DNA of 64,000 bases from Clytia hemisphaerica (Eukaryota; Cnidaria; Hydrozoa; Leptothecata; Clytiidae), in the NCBI GenBank assembly GCA_902728285.1, contig CACVBU010000910.1, positions 1,868,080-1,932,079 on the forward strand, given 5' to 3'. Shown in pieces: positions 45,766 to 58,803 of this stretch. The number at the start of each line of letters is the position of its first letter. The stretch's first letter is position 1. A program made the translations under genes and the position numbers. The notes under the pieces were generated by a model. The model was not told the origin of the DNA, made no database searches, and saw nothing but the letters and a program-made list of their open reading frames with translations.

Positions 45766-46930
45766 ACATACATTACATCCAGAGATAATTCCTTTGGTGA
45801 TGTGAATACCTACATGCTTTCTCATATCGCCAAGGACCATCTTGGCGTTACATACCTTGCATTCGATTAGGATGTCAGATTTATCTGCTGTGCTCTGAGC
45901 TTTTGACGATTTTGACTTTGATGATATTTTGCAGGTTTGTGACGTTTTTGTTGAAGATGTTGCATTTGAAGAAGTTTGGAGCTGCAATGAAACGTTTAGA
46001 CCCAAGATAAGCTGCCTATCAAAAGCAAACTCTATGTCACCATCAAACTCTTTCAAAGTTGGTTTAATGGCAAAGCAATTTGATCCCAAAGCATCAATCT
46101 AGGAAAAAATAGAGATATGTATCATCCTACAAGGTTATAAATTTCTATATAAATGAAAATTTTCCAATTTAGCATCAATTTTTTAATGTAAACTCAGGTA
46201 AACTTCAAAAATCATGTAATGTAAGTACCTGATCTTTAAGAGATCCTGTCCAAATGAAGAAATTTTCTTTTAATTCCATTTCCATTAAACGGGCCTGAAT
46301 GAGAACGTTGTCGTTGCTCAGTTCCTCGGCTGAGATTATTTTAACTTTTCGATTTGCTTTTTTCACATTTGAGATCTTTGCCAATTTCAGTGTTCCTTTC
46401 ATATTGATTAGAATTGCTCAGATGAATTGTTTCCACTGATGTGCTGCACTGTGTTTAGTCATTGCTCTCACTCTGCGAAGACGATCTTTCGAGAGTGGTT
46501 TTGAAGAAAAAAGGCTCTTGACGACAGTTGCTTTATAAGTTCTATCAACCTAAATATAAAATGAAAATTGATATCATGTATACCATCCGCCTAAATATAA
46601 GATGAAAATTAATATCATGTATACCATCCGCCTCAGGTAAATATCTCCTTTAGCTCAAATTTCCCAAAGATACTGATGATTTGTGTGATTCAGCAGAAAC
46701 TTTTGATGTATTGGTCAACGACTTCTGACGATATAGGCTTAGCCTTAAAATTTAATTTCTTTCTGCTACTGTAGTTTAAAGTTTTAAAAGTTTTTTCTTG
46801 ACGATAATCATACACAGAAAAAAGTACCAGAACAAAGACATTTGAATTATCGTTATTGAAATCAACAGAAGTTGGTGAATCCATGGAAGCTAAAAAATTT
46901 TCATCTATTAGCACTTCTCTGCACAGGGTT
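45739..46930 (-). pseudogene. Unrecognised multi-exon gene with C-terminal zinc-finger-like region
   Basis: Minus-strand pieces: about 46930-46690 (LIDENFLASMDSPTSVDF...), 46541-46229 (starts after tttatatttag; VDRTYKATVVKSLFSS ...FIWTGSLKDQ) and 46098-45739 (starts after tttttcctag; IDALGSNCFAIKP...). The 46229/46098 junction is phase 0 with a clean CAG|GTACTT donor. One in-frame TGA lies near 46420 in the middle piece. The last exon ends in a cysteine/histidine cluster (CKVCNAKMVLGDMRKHVGIH, CNVCGFCG) and runs into the 15-bp tandem repeat, where it stops. I do not recognise the family; similar segments occur in uncharacterised invertebrate proteins. Confidence 0.4.
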
Positions 46931-47883
46931 TGTAGGCTTCATATTCATGCTAGTTATGATTTAATCTTTTCTAGTAAACAAAGACCCACAATAGATATTG
47001 TGCAACACCTCGCCGCAAGAAAACATTTTACAGTGTGGTGTGTCCCAAAAAAAGCGGACAAATTTTTGTATAAAGTAAAATCCTGAAAAATCTTGTCACG
47101 ATAAATCACATATGTTGTTTTTTTTTTTAAAGCAAAAGTAATTAAATTGTCTGGAAAATTGGATATCTTTTGTATAAGCCAAAGAATTCTAATATGCAAT
47201 CATTAATTCAAACCCCATAAAAGGCAGAGAATTTTGAGGATTTTATTATATATAAATTTTTGTTCGCTTTTTTCAGGACATACTGTATATTTAAACAGAA
47301 GGTTTTTATAAAAGGAAGCCTAATAACTTAAAAGCTTGGACCTCACTTGTTGAAAAAAGTCGCCTGCGTCTAACTTTTGCACACATTAGGAAACTTTTGA
47401 TAAAAAAATTAAAAGAGAAAGTAAAATCGAAAGTGGAAGAGGGGAAAATCACTAAAGAATTGAATTGATTACATTGCAGTGTCTTTGAACTTTAGATGCC
47501 TGGAACAAATACTTTTTGTTCCACGCCTTTAACCAATTTGGGCTAAATCCAGGCTAAATCCATCCTTGTGTCTACGAGTGCACCCACTAGAGGTCTCAAA
47601 TGCTTAGACACGGGCGTCTAATGTTAGATGCCGGAGTCTAATTTTGTCAACAAGTAAGGACCAAGCTTTAGTGTTTTTCTCAAATAAAATTAAAAAAATT
47701 GAGAAAATTGATTGCAAATAATTAAAGAATTTTTATCAATGAGGGGTTTTATTTAAAGTATTTGAGCTTGTGTGGTGATCTTTTAACTTTTCCAGGGGGT
47801 CTTTGCTTGAAAAACATTGTAGCAGGCAAATCTTCCGCCACCAATAATGGTCAATTAAAATAATATTTCCTCTAGGCAATAAA
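46931..47883. other. Stretch without a recognised gene
   Basis: Overlapping frames at 46954-47199 show no domain. A 45-bp tandem duplication (ataaaatgaaaattgatatc then atgtataccatccgcct) sits just before, at about 46552-46633. Confidence 0.35.
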
Positions 47884-49200
47884 ACGTACCGTCTCTATCA
47901 TTTCCAGATTCTTCAGCAGCTGTTGTGTAGCCTGCACCTTCCAACTCTACACATTCCTCTTTTGACCCTAATTTTAAATGGGCAAAAGATGTTCCCAAAT
48001 TTGAAGATGGAAAAGAGAAAAACATTGAACATATAGATAAAGTTATCTCTGCTAATGCACCTGATAGGGATGAAAGTCCTGAGCTATGGAATTTAGTCAC
48101 AAACATGCTGCAAATATCGCAAAAGTGAGTGCAGGTTTCGATTTGGAAAACCTTTCTGTAAGCGTACTATTCTGTCTGAACCACTTCCTGAAGACCTACC
48201 TTAGTTTCACGAAACAATGTTATTCAAACTGTTCAAGAGTATATCGACGCAAATTTACATCCTAAAAAGAGAAATATATTGGATCCTGAAAAGCCTGATT
48301 TTATTGAAATTAGAACTATCGATGCAATTTTAGAATCTTTAGGGCTAACATACGAAACTTATGAATATTATTTATCAATCTCACCTGACAAAAATCAACG
48401 TTTATTTTTGAAACGCGATGCTTATTCCTGCTTTGTCAATAATTATTTTGCCAGGAGGCCCTGGCATGGGAGGCCAACATTGACATTCAACCTGTGTTTA
48501 ATGCAAAGCAGTTACTTATATGTGTGCTTACTTTTCAAAGAGTGAAGATAAGTGTTACACCGCAATGCAACAAGCACTACAAGAGGCCAAGGATTCTAAT
48601 GACAGTCACTTTGAGAAATTGTCAAAGATTACAAAAATTTACAAATCAAATAGGGAATGCTCAATTCAGGAAGCAGTTTATATAACCATACCAGAACTAT
48701 GGCTCTGGAAATGCTTTCCAGCTATTTCTTTTGAAAATACTAACTTGCCAGATCAAAGATATAGAATATTCAAGTCAAAAGAAGAAATTGAGGAGCTTCC
48801 AGAAGATTCAGATGATCTTTTCAAGCGTAATATGCTCAATAGATACACTGATCGCCCAGATGTTAGGTTTAAGGCAGCAGATATTCTCAATTTGATATAA
48901 TGTGTTATGCAACATTTTGTGCAAATTATACATTGGGCACACAGAAAAAAGGAGATGAAGAGAATGATTGGCAGCCAACCGTTCTAGATGATCCCACTAA
49001 TGAGCTGATTCACAAGAGCCGCAATGATTTCCAAAATTCGTTAAATTGGTGCATAGTGAAGAGAAACTGAAACGTAGAAAAGTTCCTAAAGTTTTCAGAT
49101 ATTATACCCCAAATAAGAATAAAAAACCTGAAGTGTTTGCACACCATATTTTAATGTTGTTTTATCCATTTCGATGTGAAGAAACAGACTTGAAAATTGA
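47884..49200 (+). pseudogene. Helitron Rep C-terminal part and linker, decayed
   Basis: Pieces in several frames match the region that follows the HUH motif: WAKDVPKFEDGKEK, ISANAPDRDESPELWNLVTN, KHRCRFRFGKP...ILSEPLPED, ANIDIQPVFNAKQLL, YFSKSEDKC, CSIQEAVYITIPELWLWKCF, FKRNMLNRYTDRPDVRF. At least four frameshifts and several stops. Confidence 0.8.
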
Positions 49201-51078
49201 TGGGTCCTGTCTTAAAGCTTAATATGGATGAAGTTAATGCAATAGTAAATGATAATAAGAAGTTTTTTGAACAGGATGGTGACCTTGTTGATTTAGAACT
49301 GCAAAACTATTGCAATGGCATGGAACATAATCAAGATGCATATGCACAACAAGAAAACGATGGAAGTCCGCGACATGATGAATAGCTTTCAAGTATCTGA
49401 TGATGATGAAGATAATAAAGATGATAGTGATGAAAGAGAACAAAACTTTGCACCATTCTCTCAAACAAAACATGACTTACAGTATGGTGAAGAAATAAAT
49501 GCCCATATTAGATCTTTGAATTCTAAACAAAGAGGGATTTTCGATGTAGTACTCAACTGGGGTAAAAAACATTTTCAAAATTTTAAAAACCAAGCATCCC
49601 ATACCATTAGATCCTATAAGGATATTCCTAACAGCTGGAGCAGGTGTAGTTAAATCTCACTTAATAAAATGTATATATAATTGTTTATCAAAAGTATTAG
49701 CTTACAAGAGTGAAGAGCTTGAAAAGCCGCGTACAATAAAGTTGGCACCAACTGGGATTGCTGGTATTAACATAGAAGGGACAACTATACACACAGGTTT
49801 AAGTATTCCAGTTAGGAAATTTATGAGTACGAGTGACAAACAACGTACACTTATGAGGAATAAGCTATTGCATGTGCGTGCAATTGGTGATAATCGTTGA
49901 GATATCCATGGTTTCATCCCAACAGCTTTTAAATATCCACACAAGGATTTATGAAATTTTTGGCACAAATGACGACAAACCCTTTGCAGAAAAACACATA
50001 ATTGTTTGTGGTGATCTCTTCCAGTTACCCCCAATTTTTCCTAGTCAAGTATTTTCAATTGAAGAGTCAATTATTGGTGCTTATAAATTGTGGCACGAAT
50101 TTCAACTTGCTGAACCTGATGAAATAATGCGTTAACGAAATGATTCGGCTTTCATCGATTTGTTAAACAATGTAAGAGTTGGTGAATTGGACAAGAGTGA
50201 TGAAGATACAATAAAATCTAGACTCATAGTAACGGGAGACCCAAGCTATCCAATTGAATCATTACGTTTATTTGCTGAAAATGTAGCAGTCAACCTTCAC
50301 AATGCTGAAAGGCTTGATACTTTACCCTCTGAAATAGTGAACATGCAGTCTATCGATATCTATCCTCGAGGTTTGACTGAATCTCAAGTTACCAAGATTA
50401 AAAACATGGCTCCAAGTGATACAGGTGGTTTAGCATTTGAACTTGACTTGAAAATGGTGCAAGAGTTATGTTGATATTGAGGATAGGTTAATTAATGGTC
50501 AACTAGGGACCATCAGGGAAGTTAAATTCCAAAACAATAGAGTAGAGCAAATATATGTGAAGTTTGACGATGAAAAGGCTGGGCTAAAGGCCCAAAGTAA
50601 GGATCAACGTGCTAGGGCTACTCAAACTATTGCCATTGAGAGGGCTGAAGCTAATATTCCGTTTGATGAAAAAAATCCTTTCAGTTCTCCAAGTATTGCT
50701 CGAACTCAATTTCCTCTTAAATTAGCTCATGCTTTCACTGTGCACAAGGTACAGGGCTTGACGTTAGATTCTGTGGTAGTTAGTTTTGACCTAAGAAGTC
50801 AAAAAAGGTTTAATCCTGTTCAAATGTATGTTGTCATGAGCAGAGTAAAAAATATTGATGATTTGTATTTTACTGGCCAATATCGACGCAGTGCTTTTGT
50901 CAGCAGTGAAAAAGTTTGTGCAGAATACACAAGGTTGCGTGTGCATAAAGTTGAAACAATAGATGATGTTCTAAGGTTCTACTCCACTTTGAATATTTGT
51001 TTGTTGAACGTTAGATCCTTGAGAAGACATGCTGTTGATATTCAGAAGGATAAGTTGTTGTATGAGAATGATTTATTA
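49100..51078 (+). pseudogene. Helitron PIF1-like helicase and start of endonuclease, decayed
   Basis: VFAHHILMLFYPFRCEETDL and NKKFFEQDGDLVDLELQNY lead into the helicase. The Walker A region (TAGAGVVKSHLIK) has lost the GK(S/T) spacing. APTGIAGINIEGTTIHTGLS, a damaged Walker B/ISMVS region, HIIVCGDLFQLPP, and the C-terminal FPLKLAHAFTVHKVQGLTLD and MYVVMSRVK are recognisable. The last 190-codon frame then begins an endonuclease/exonuclease/phosphatase domain (LNICLLNVRSLRRH) and stops where the pogo-like element enters. In-frame stops and frameshifts show it is dead. Confidence 0.85.
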
Positions 51079-54000
51079 CAGGTAAAGGGACCTCAAAATG
51101 CAGTGGGACCTCAGGATGTCAGGTTTTGAATTAAGTTGAATGGAACTCAAACTTTTCTATTTAAACTAAAAATGACAAACAATATGAATAAAGGGTATAA
51201 TATTACATAGTAAAAACAAATTGTATTACTTGCTACCCTAAAGGAGCATCCTAAATGAATAAAAAGTCAAAAAAGTTTCAAAGACTTCAACAAAATTTTT
51301 GGAATTAATTTTGAATTCTGCAACTCCTTCTAAAAATAAGTTTGTAAAGCGTTATGAAAAATGTTCTTTTAGGACTCTAGAAACATGGTAAAAAAAGGTT
51401 TCTCAAAGTTATTACAATTTCATTTAAATAGACTCCAAAACCACCTAGCGTTTTGAGGTGCCAAACCTAGCGTTTTGAGGTACAAACAAAAACGCAAAAT
51501 CTTCTCTTGAATCTCCTTTGAAATTGTAACAAATAACTCTAAATAACTATATAATGAATAAAGAACTATAAATGAATAAAGAATATGAACATTTTTGAAA
51601 TTTTAACAATACATTTAAAAAGGGACTGCAGAATGCTAGGTAGTTTTCTTGAAAAAAAATCAGTCAATTAAGGAAAGCCTACTTGAAATAATAATGTGAT
51701 CTGTTGTCCATTGTAAAGTTCTCCACCTTTTCAAGGTCTCCTCTCTCTCGGGAATCTAAATCCTTTTCTTTTAGGACCCACCATTTACTTCTATGCTCAA
51801 AATAGTTAAGTTCTGTCTCTCCGCCGTATCCATCGCCAGTTACCAATGCAAAATATCCAAGATAATTCCCCTTAACTACCTTGACACAATCGCCTCGTTT
51901 TAAACCAACTTGCTGCTCATCACTGCTTGAATCATGATCCGCATTATCAACCACCTTTTCAGAGCCACTCATATCGTCATCATCTACATCAGTCAAGTTG
52001 TCTTCAATTCCGATGTCATTTTCATCATCTGATTCAAAATGAAGGCTTTTCTTTGAACCATTATCACAAATTGGCTTGATCATTATTGGTTTTGAGCCTG
52101 ATTCATCTCTGCATGAAAGTTTACTGCATATAGATTTTAAAACATTATGACAACATGGGCATTCTCGAAGCTTACTTGCAGCACAAATATTCTTACCACA
52201 TGTACATTGATCCTTACACTTAAAGAAAGCTTCAATTTGCTGCTGTTGATTAGATTTCTTATCTTTCTTTAATTGCTCCTTTTGGCTTTAGCTTCCTTGA
52301 TTTCTGAAACTTTTTCTAATATTTTTTTTCCCCTCCATTGAGCCCTGAACCTGGGTAACTCGAACATTTTCTTTGTTGGGTTTTGGTGTTACTTTGGTCA
52401 CAGGTAGCAAATTAGGAATTTCCTCTAGTGATAGTGCTTTTTCAGATATTGTTTTGATAAGCTTCCATGGCACCATGATATTTATGCTTCCAATAGGCTG
52501 CAGAGTCATAACGAACTTGTTTTGGAGATGAAATGGTTACTGAAGAAGATGAAGGTTGTTCAGTATTTTTGGTAATACACAGCTCGGCTCTTGCAAACTT
52601 ATCTGCTTGCATCCATTCAACACTGAGGCCTTTGCATGAGATGCCAACCTTTTTGCCTGCATTTGTAATTGTCTCATTTGATGCCCACTCTGGCCACAAC
52701 TCTGCAAGTATCTTCATGAAACCTTCCCTGTTGATTGTCATAAATGGAGAGAAAAGTTCAGACTTAGCACTTCTGTACTCAGAGTGCAACTTTTGATTTA
52801 TCTGATCAAGGAGCTGGGTAACACCAGTTGTATCAGGAGGGCTGATGAAAAGTCTAATGTTTTTGTTTCTTAAAAATGTCAATACATCACTGTCAAATCG
52901 TGAAGAATGACCATCAGATAAAACAACAACAGGTCGTTGAATACTATTCTCATCTAAATAGTGGTCAAACATTTCATAAGCACTCAGAAGTGTACTGTGA
53001 TCTTGGCTGCCACTGTCATTTGTGGAGATTAAAAGATTGGGAATCTTTTCGACTGCTTCCTTTGGGGCCATATGGGCACTAATACCTTTCCCCTTGAAGA
53101 TGATATGGCACATAGCTATTTCTCCTCCAAAAGAAACGAAAGGGTGTAAAGTTACACACTCCCTATTTTCTCTTATCATTTTCTGGCAGCTTTCCCTCGC
53201 CCAGCATATGCTAAACCATTTGGAGTACCATCTACTCCATAGTTTACAAACTGGGGAGTTTCATCATCATGATTGAAAACTCTTGTTGTATCAATATGCC
53301 CCTGCCAAACACCAGTTTCTAATTGGACTGCATCAACAAAAATATCAGTTTTTATAAGCTCTTCAGCTAATTCATTCAAATGGTTACAAGCCATTTCTCT
53401 TGTGCAATTTAAAGCTCGATTTATTGATACAGTCCCTTGTCTTTTCTTTGTGATCTGCTTTTGATACTTTGAATCCCAACGCCTCCAAAAAGATTTGCTA
53501 AGCTTTTTTGTTGTGAGTGCTCGTAGTGCATTTGGGGATAGTTTCTTGATGTTACGTCCGCGAAGGTTTTTGTAGGCATGCTTTTTACTTCCAGAACATT
53601 GAGCATTGTCCTTGTCAACTCTGTTTTGTTCAGTCCTTGGAGGCATCTAAAATATATGAAGTTTAATTATAGAGGATTTCAATGTTTCTTGGAACAAGAA
53701 GAGGAACTACAGGAACTTAGGAAAGATTTTCCTTAATTCAGCAGAAATGAAGAGAAAAAGGGATAACTTTCCAAGTCCAGTGTATGTTGACGTTTCGTTT
53801 TACATTTAATTATTTCCAAGCTTTAAGAAATATTGCCAATATTGAATCTTACCTATTTTTGTTCTTTATATATTGAACTAGCGACTCTTCTTCCTCTGTG
53901 GTGAATATTGAGCAATACTCCTTCTCTTTTCCAGTCTCAATGATACCATCAAGCCGTGCATTTATTGTTCTTAGATCTTTGACTAGTGGAAATTTTCCTG

Positions 54001-54923
54001 AATTAACTGCAGCCCAGCCACGTTTTTTGTTAACTCTACACCATTCAACTGCCTCCTCAATCTGCTTACTTTTCATGTTTATGTTATCTCTTAAAACACT
54101 GCATCTTGATTTGCTGGTGGGTTTCACACTCTCAGATTGAAAGGCTTACCCATTTCTTATCTATATTTTCTCAATTCTTTACTCTAGAGGAAGATCAAAA
54201 CTGCAGTAAGTTAACATATTAAGCTAGATTTCCATCTGTCATGCATATTTCTTTACTAAATAGCTAAAAGCAAAGAGAAGAAGGAGAACTCTGATTTCTA
54301 TTATTCTATTTCAAAGAACTTTCTTAATTTCTATAAACCAAAGTTGGGCAAACATAACCCATAAAACAAAATATAGAAGAAATAATTCATAAACACCTGA
54401 ATTAAACAGCCTATTAAAAAGGCTGAAATAAATTGAAAGAGGGAAATTGATAGTTGAATTGTGACAAGAATATCCATGTCATTATGTGAAAAGAAATTGA
54501 AAAAAGATATTCTTATAAAAAAATGTATATTTAGTTTTATTTACCTAGCATTCTGAGGTTCCTTGACCTAGCATTTTGTGGTGAAATAGAGAAAATTTTA
54601 GGCATAAAAGAACCAAACATTTAAAATATACTCAACATTGAAAAAAAAGGTGTTATGCAAAAAATTGTCATTATCTAAGCAAAATTGGCAACATTATTGA
54701 CTAATATGTGACCTAGCGTTTTGAGGTCCCTAAAGAAAAAAGTATATATTAGAACATTAATTCAAAATGTATGAAAACTGTATCCAAAAAGTTTTCAACC
54801 TTTTTGGCATTCAAGCAGGTATATTTTCCAAACACTTTAAAGTGAAAACCAAGTGTCTGGCTAAATTTATCAACTTTGATGGGATCTCAAAAAACACCTA
54901 GCATTCTGAGGTCCCTTCACCTG
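51079..54923. mobile_element. pogo/Tigger-like DNA transposon, 3,845 bp, inserted in the Helitron endonuclease
   Basis: Ends CAGGTAAAGGGACCTCAAAA (left) and CAGGTGAAGGGACCTCAGAA (right, reversed), flanked by TA on both sides (51077-51078; 54924-54925). Removing the element with one TA joins the interrupted endonuclease frame exactly (NDLL / CLTETQ). It carries a minus-strand DDD transposase. Both ends contain copies of a subterminal motif ACCTAGCRTTYTGAGGT (51108 inverted; 51447, 51467, 54542, 54565, 54712, 54896). Confidence 0.92.
51679..54127 (-). pseudogene. pogo-like transposase with C-terminal Cys-rich and KOW-like region, frameshifted
   Basis: The first part (54127-53849: AVEWCRVNKKRGWAAVNSGK, EEEESLVQYIKNKN) is an HTH-like DNA-binding domain. 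A GT/AG intron (53853-53647) follows, then ITKKRQGTVSINRALNCTRE and FNHDDETPQFVNYG (first catalytic D). One frameshift at about 53178 separates this from VVVLSDGHSSRFDSD (second D) and GVTQLLDQINQKLHSEY (third D), making a DDD triad. Further frame changes near 52290 lead to a cysteine-rich block (CKDQCTCGKNIC, CPCCHNVL) and a KOW/SH3-like tail (LKRGDCVKVVKGNYLGYFAL). Only a few lesions, so the insertion is relatively young. Confidence 0.85.
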
Positions 54924-54925
54924 TA

Positions 54926-55186
54926 TGCTTGACAGAAACACAAATTAGTTATGAGTAATCTGAGTAAGACATGCACAATATAAGTGGACATCTTTCTAAT
55001 TATACCCTGAGTCATAATATCGACCCACATAAATTTAATAGTATTTCTGTCCATCATTTCCCACTTTTGTAAGCATTCTAGAATATGACCATTCTTCATG
55101 CTTTTCTCTTGTAAAATTCAAGAAAACTGAATTTACTGAAAAAGAGTTCTGTATTTTAGTTCTCTATAAAAGTTCAAGAGTTCATC
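54926..55186 (+). pseudogene. Helitron endonuclease, middle fragment
   Basis: Begins CLTETQISYE directly after the pogo-like element (LTETQ is the classic endonuclease motif) and continues with stops to ILVLYKSS before the foldback element at 55189. Confidence 0.7.
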
Positions 55187-55188
55187 TA

Positions 55189-58100
55189 GTCCGGGAGCCA
55201 AACCCTAAAAATGGCATTTTGCTTAACCCAAGATTCTACAGGATAAACTATACACTTTTGGAATCCTCAACTATCCTAGTTTTGGAAATGGTCGGTCCCC
55301 AAAGCTAACTCCTGGTCAATTTTTCATACTGGGCCCGAGTTTAGGGGGTACTTTTTACCCTTTGTAAGGATTTGTTAAGGAAAATGCCATTCCAGGGATG
55401 ATATAATTTGCTGTATCTAGTCAATCAGTTGACCAATTGCTTTGAAACTTTGCAAAAAGTTTCAAGGTAGGCTGATGATTATTTTCGGAAAATGGTTTTG
55501 TGAAAAATTATTTTTATAGGTTTACCAGGGGGAAAAAAGGGAAAATTTGGGTATTTTAATTAAATTTTGACCCTTTTTAAGTCTGGGACTTACCCAAACA
55601 ACTTTTAATGAGACACAAACTAAGTGTTATGATAGACTTTGATGCAATACATCAGAAAAATTCCAAACAGACAGTATTTAGTATTATTTCAGGGCTGCAG
55701 TGGAGTAAAATTGCCCATTTTTATGGGTTTTTACCTTATTTGAGCAATTTTCACCACTAATCTTGGTTAAAACGTCATCAAAAATAGTTTTAACTTGATT
55801 TTTGTGTAATATATCCTGAAAGATTACAATGCTGACTTAAAACTAACAAAAAAAGGGTGCAAATGGACAAACCAGGGGGTAAAAATGCCCATTTTAGGCG
55901 ACTTTTATCGTTTTTGGACCTATTTCACCCATAAAGCGGTTTTATGGTGTACCAATTTTATTTCTGACCACTGAAACAAGGGTAATTTTGTAGTAGGAGC
56001 AATGGAAAAGTTATTTGTGGTTTTCATTGTCTGTAATCAGGGTCACTGTGGGCAAATCAGGGGGTAAATTTCTAATTTAGTTTGACACGCGTTTTCTGAA
56101 TTTTAATTAGCTTTTTCAGATAAATACACCACCTCTTGGTAGTTGTTCCCTGAATTTGGATGTTTTTATTGTATGATAGTCTCAAATTTATGAAATTTTG
56201 AGATGGAAACCAGTTATATATCCTTTAGTCATTTCTTAGTACTTTCGTTGACAACTACACAAAATAATGACGGATTTAAAACTTAAGTTATGGCCAAATG
56301 ATAACATTTATTTGACGTAATTTTGTCAGTTTTTGCTTTGAGATTCCACTATATTACTATTCAGAGCTTCTCAAAATGGTCCCAGCTACTTGTAGAATTA
56401 TTATCTTGAGACTAGCTAGTAATACAAGGTCAGTTAAACGGCAAAAATGATCAGTCAAATTATGAGTATGTAGTACATAATGAGTATGCAGAGGACGGTT
56501 AGTTTTGTTTTCACAAAACAATTAGAAATTTTTCATCAAAACAGACCTTAACAATGACACAGCACTTTTATTTCTACCCAAGTTAACAATATTTTACAAA
56601 TTATTAGGCTCCAAATAACTATTCTACTTAAAAACCAGTACAGGGACCATTTTTGGAAGCTCTGAATAGCGATATAGTGGAATTTCAAAGCAAAAACTGA
56701 CAAAATTACGTCAAAAAAATGTTATAATTTGGCCATAACTTAAGTTAAATCCGTCATTATTTTGTGTAGGTTGTCAACAAAAGTGCTAAGAAATGACTGA
56801 AGGGTATATAACTGGTTTCCATCTCAAAACATCGCGCAGAATTGATGTAACAGTTTTTGACATCAAACAAATCCGGGGGTTTTGACGTGGATTTTTGACG
56901 TCAAAAAATTAGAAGTTGCAAATTTCTTAATTTTTCCTTCCCCTTGTTTATTACACTGCTTCCTGTGTATAATGTTTTCAGACATAAATTTGATATTTTT
57001 GAATCACTGAATCTGTCCTCTTTTAAGAAATACCAAACTTGCTTAGATTTGTAAGTTTGTAAAAATGTTTGAAGCGATAATGTAAGGGTTACTTTTTTTA
57101 TATGTTTTTGAAATTTTGACAAACTTTAAGAGAACAGGAACGATACAAGTTGAGTAGCTTTCAATTACCCACCCCTCTAGAGAGAAAGCTTATCCCTTTT
57201 TCTTTTCAACGGTGTATAAATATATGTATCGATTAAGACAATTTCCATCGACTTTTTTGTCCTAAAGATAGGCACTCTCACTCTGACGAAAAAAAATAAA
57301 GGCTGATAAATTCTGACGTTAATGACAAAAATGATGACAGAGATTTAAGTATATTTGGACAATTTTCACACCCATGGCAAGTGAAAGAGGATAAAAAAAT
57401 GCAAAAAAATGATCTGGTTATCCTTGGAAGTTTTTGATGTCCAAAAATGAATCACCATTAATATAAACAAAGTTTAGATAAAGTTTGGATGAATAAAGGC
57501 TCCCATCGAAAACTGAATTTCAAAGGGAGGAAAGTCTGTAGTGAAAACTGAAGCAAACAAAGCATTCCATTTCCATACATACATACCTCTTACAACCATA
57601 TCTCAATGTAATAAATTTTATAACTTTCTGTTTTCAAAGACAGTATGATATATGAATAAGATCACAATATTTTAGGTTTAATTTTTAGAAAATGTTTTCT
57701 TCTCAAAACCAAGCTCACAAATGAATTCAATGTTTTGATTGCCACATTTTCGAATCTTTCGAATGCGTGACGCAATTTGATTGGCAGAAAATAGAACTCG
57801 TGCGAAAAACAATGCAACGACTTAATTTTTTAGATGACAAAAAGTACAACATCAATTCTGCGCGATGATTTCATAAATTTGAGGCTACCATACAATAAAA
57901 ACATCCAAATTCAGGCAAAAACTACCAAAAAGTGGTGTATTTACCCCCTGATTTGCCCACAGTGACCCTGATTACAGACAATGAAAACCACAAATAACTT
58001 TCCCATTGCTCCTACTACAAAATTATCCTTGTTTCAGTGGCCAGAAATAAAATTGGTACACTATAAAACCGCTTTATGGGTGAAATAGGTCAAAAAACGA

Positions 58101-58801
58101 TAAAAATCGCCTAAAATGGGCATTTTTACCCCCTGGTTTGTCCATTTGCACCCTGGTAGTCAGCATTGTAATCTTATAGGATATATTACACGAAAATCAA
58201 GTTAAAACTATTTTTTATGACGTTTTAACCAAGATTAGTGGTGAAAATTGCTCAAATAAGGTAAAAACCAATAAAAATGGGCAATTTTACCCCACTGCAG
58301 CCCTGAAATAATACTAAATACTGTCTGTTTGAAATTTTTCTGATGTATTGCATCAAAGTCTATCATAACACTTAGTTTGTGTCTCATTAAAAGTTGTTTG
58401 GGTAAGTCCCAGACTTAAAAAGGGTCAAAATTTAGTTAAAATACCCAAATTTTCCCTTTTTTTCCCCAGGTAAACCTATAGAAATAATTTTTCACAAAAT
58501 TCTTTTGCCGAAAATAATCATCAGCCTACCTTGAAACTTTTTGCAAAGTTTCAAAGCAATTGGTCAACTGATTGACTAGATACATCAAATTATATCATCC
58601 CTGGAATGTCATTTCCCTTAACAAATCCTTACAAAGGGTAAAAAGTACCGCCTAAACTCGGGCCCAGTATGAAAAATTGACCAGGAGACCATTTCCAAAA
58701 CTAGGATAGTTGAGGATTCCAAAAATGTATAGTTTATCCTGTAGAATCTTGGGTTAAGCAAAAGTGCTTATTTAAGGAGATATAGGATTTGGCTCCCGGA
58801 C
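55189..58801. mobile_element. Large foldback element, 3.6 kb, TA target, with nested insertion
   Basis: Ends GTCCGGGAGCCAAAYCC and its inverse, flanked by TA (55187-55188; 58802-58803). The left arm (55189 to about 56390) and the right arm (about 56640-56829 plus 57868-58801) are long inverted repeats of more than 1 kb with small differences (for example tgctaacc/gcttaaccc blocks, ctgattgactaga, agtcccagactt). The loop is about 56390-56640. No transposase is encoded; the element is a giant palindrome. Confidence 0.9.
56830..57867. mobile_element. TIR element nested in the right arm of the foldback element, 1.04 kb
   Basis: Inverted ends CATCGCGCAGAATTGATGT / ACATCAATTCTGCGCGATG. The foldback arm is continuous without it (tctcaaaa / tttcataaat), so the left arm serves as the empty site. 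The 73-codon frame at 56901-57122 (minus) has no domain. Confidence 0.88.
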
Positions 58802-58803
58802 TA

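Noticed and set aside
46954-47199. Overlapping plus and minus ORFs of about 80 codons
   Set aside because: No domain on either strand, no splice support, typical chance frames in AT-rich DNA.
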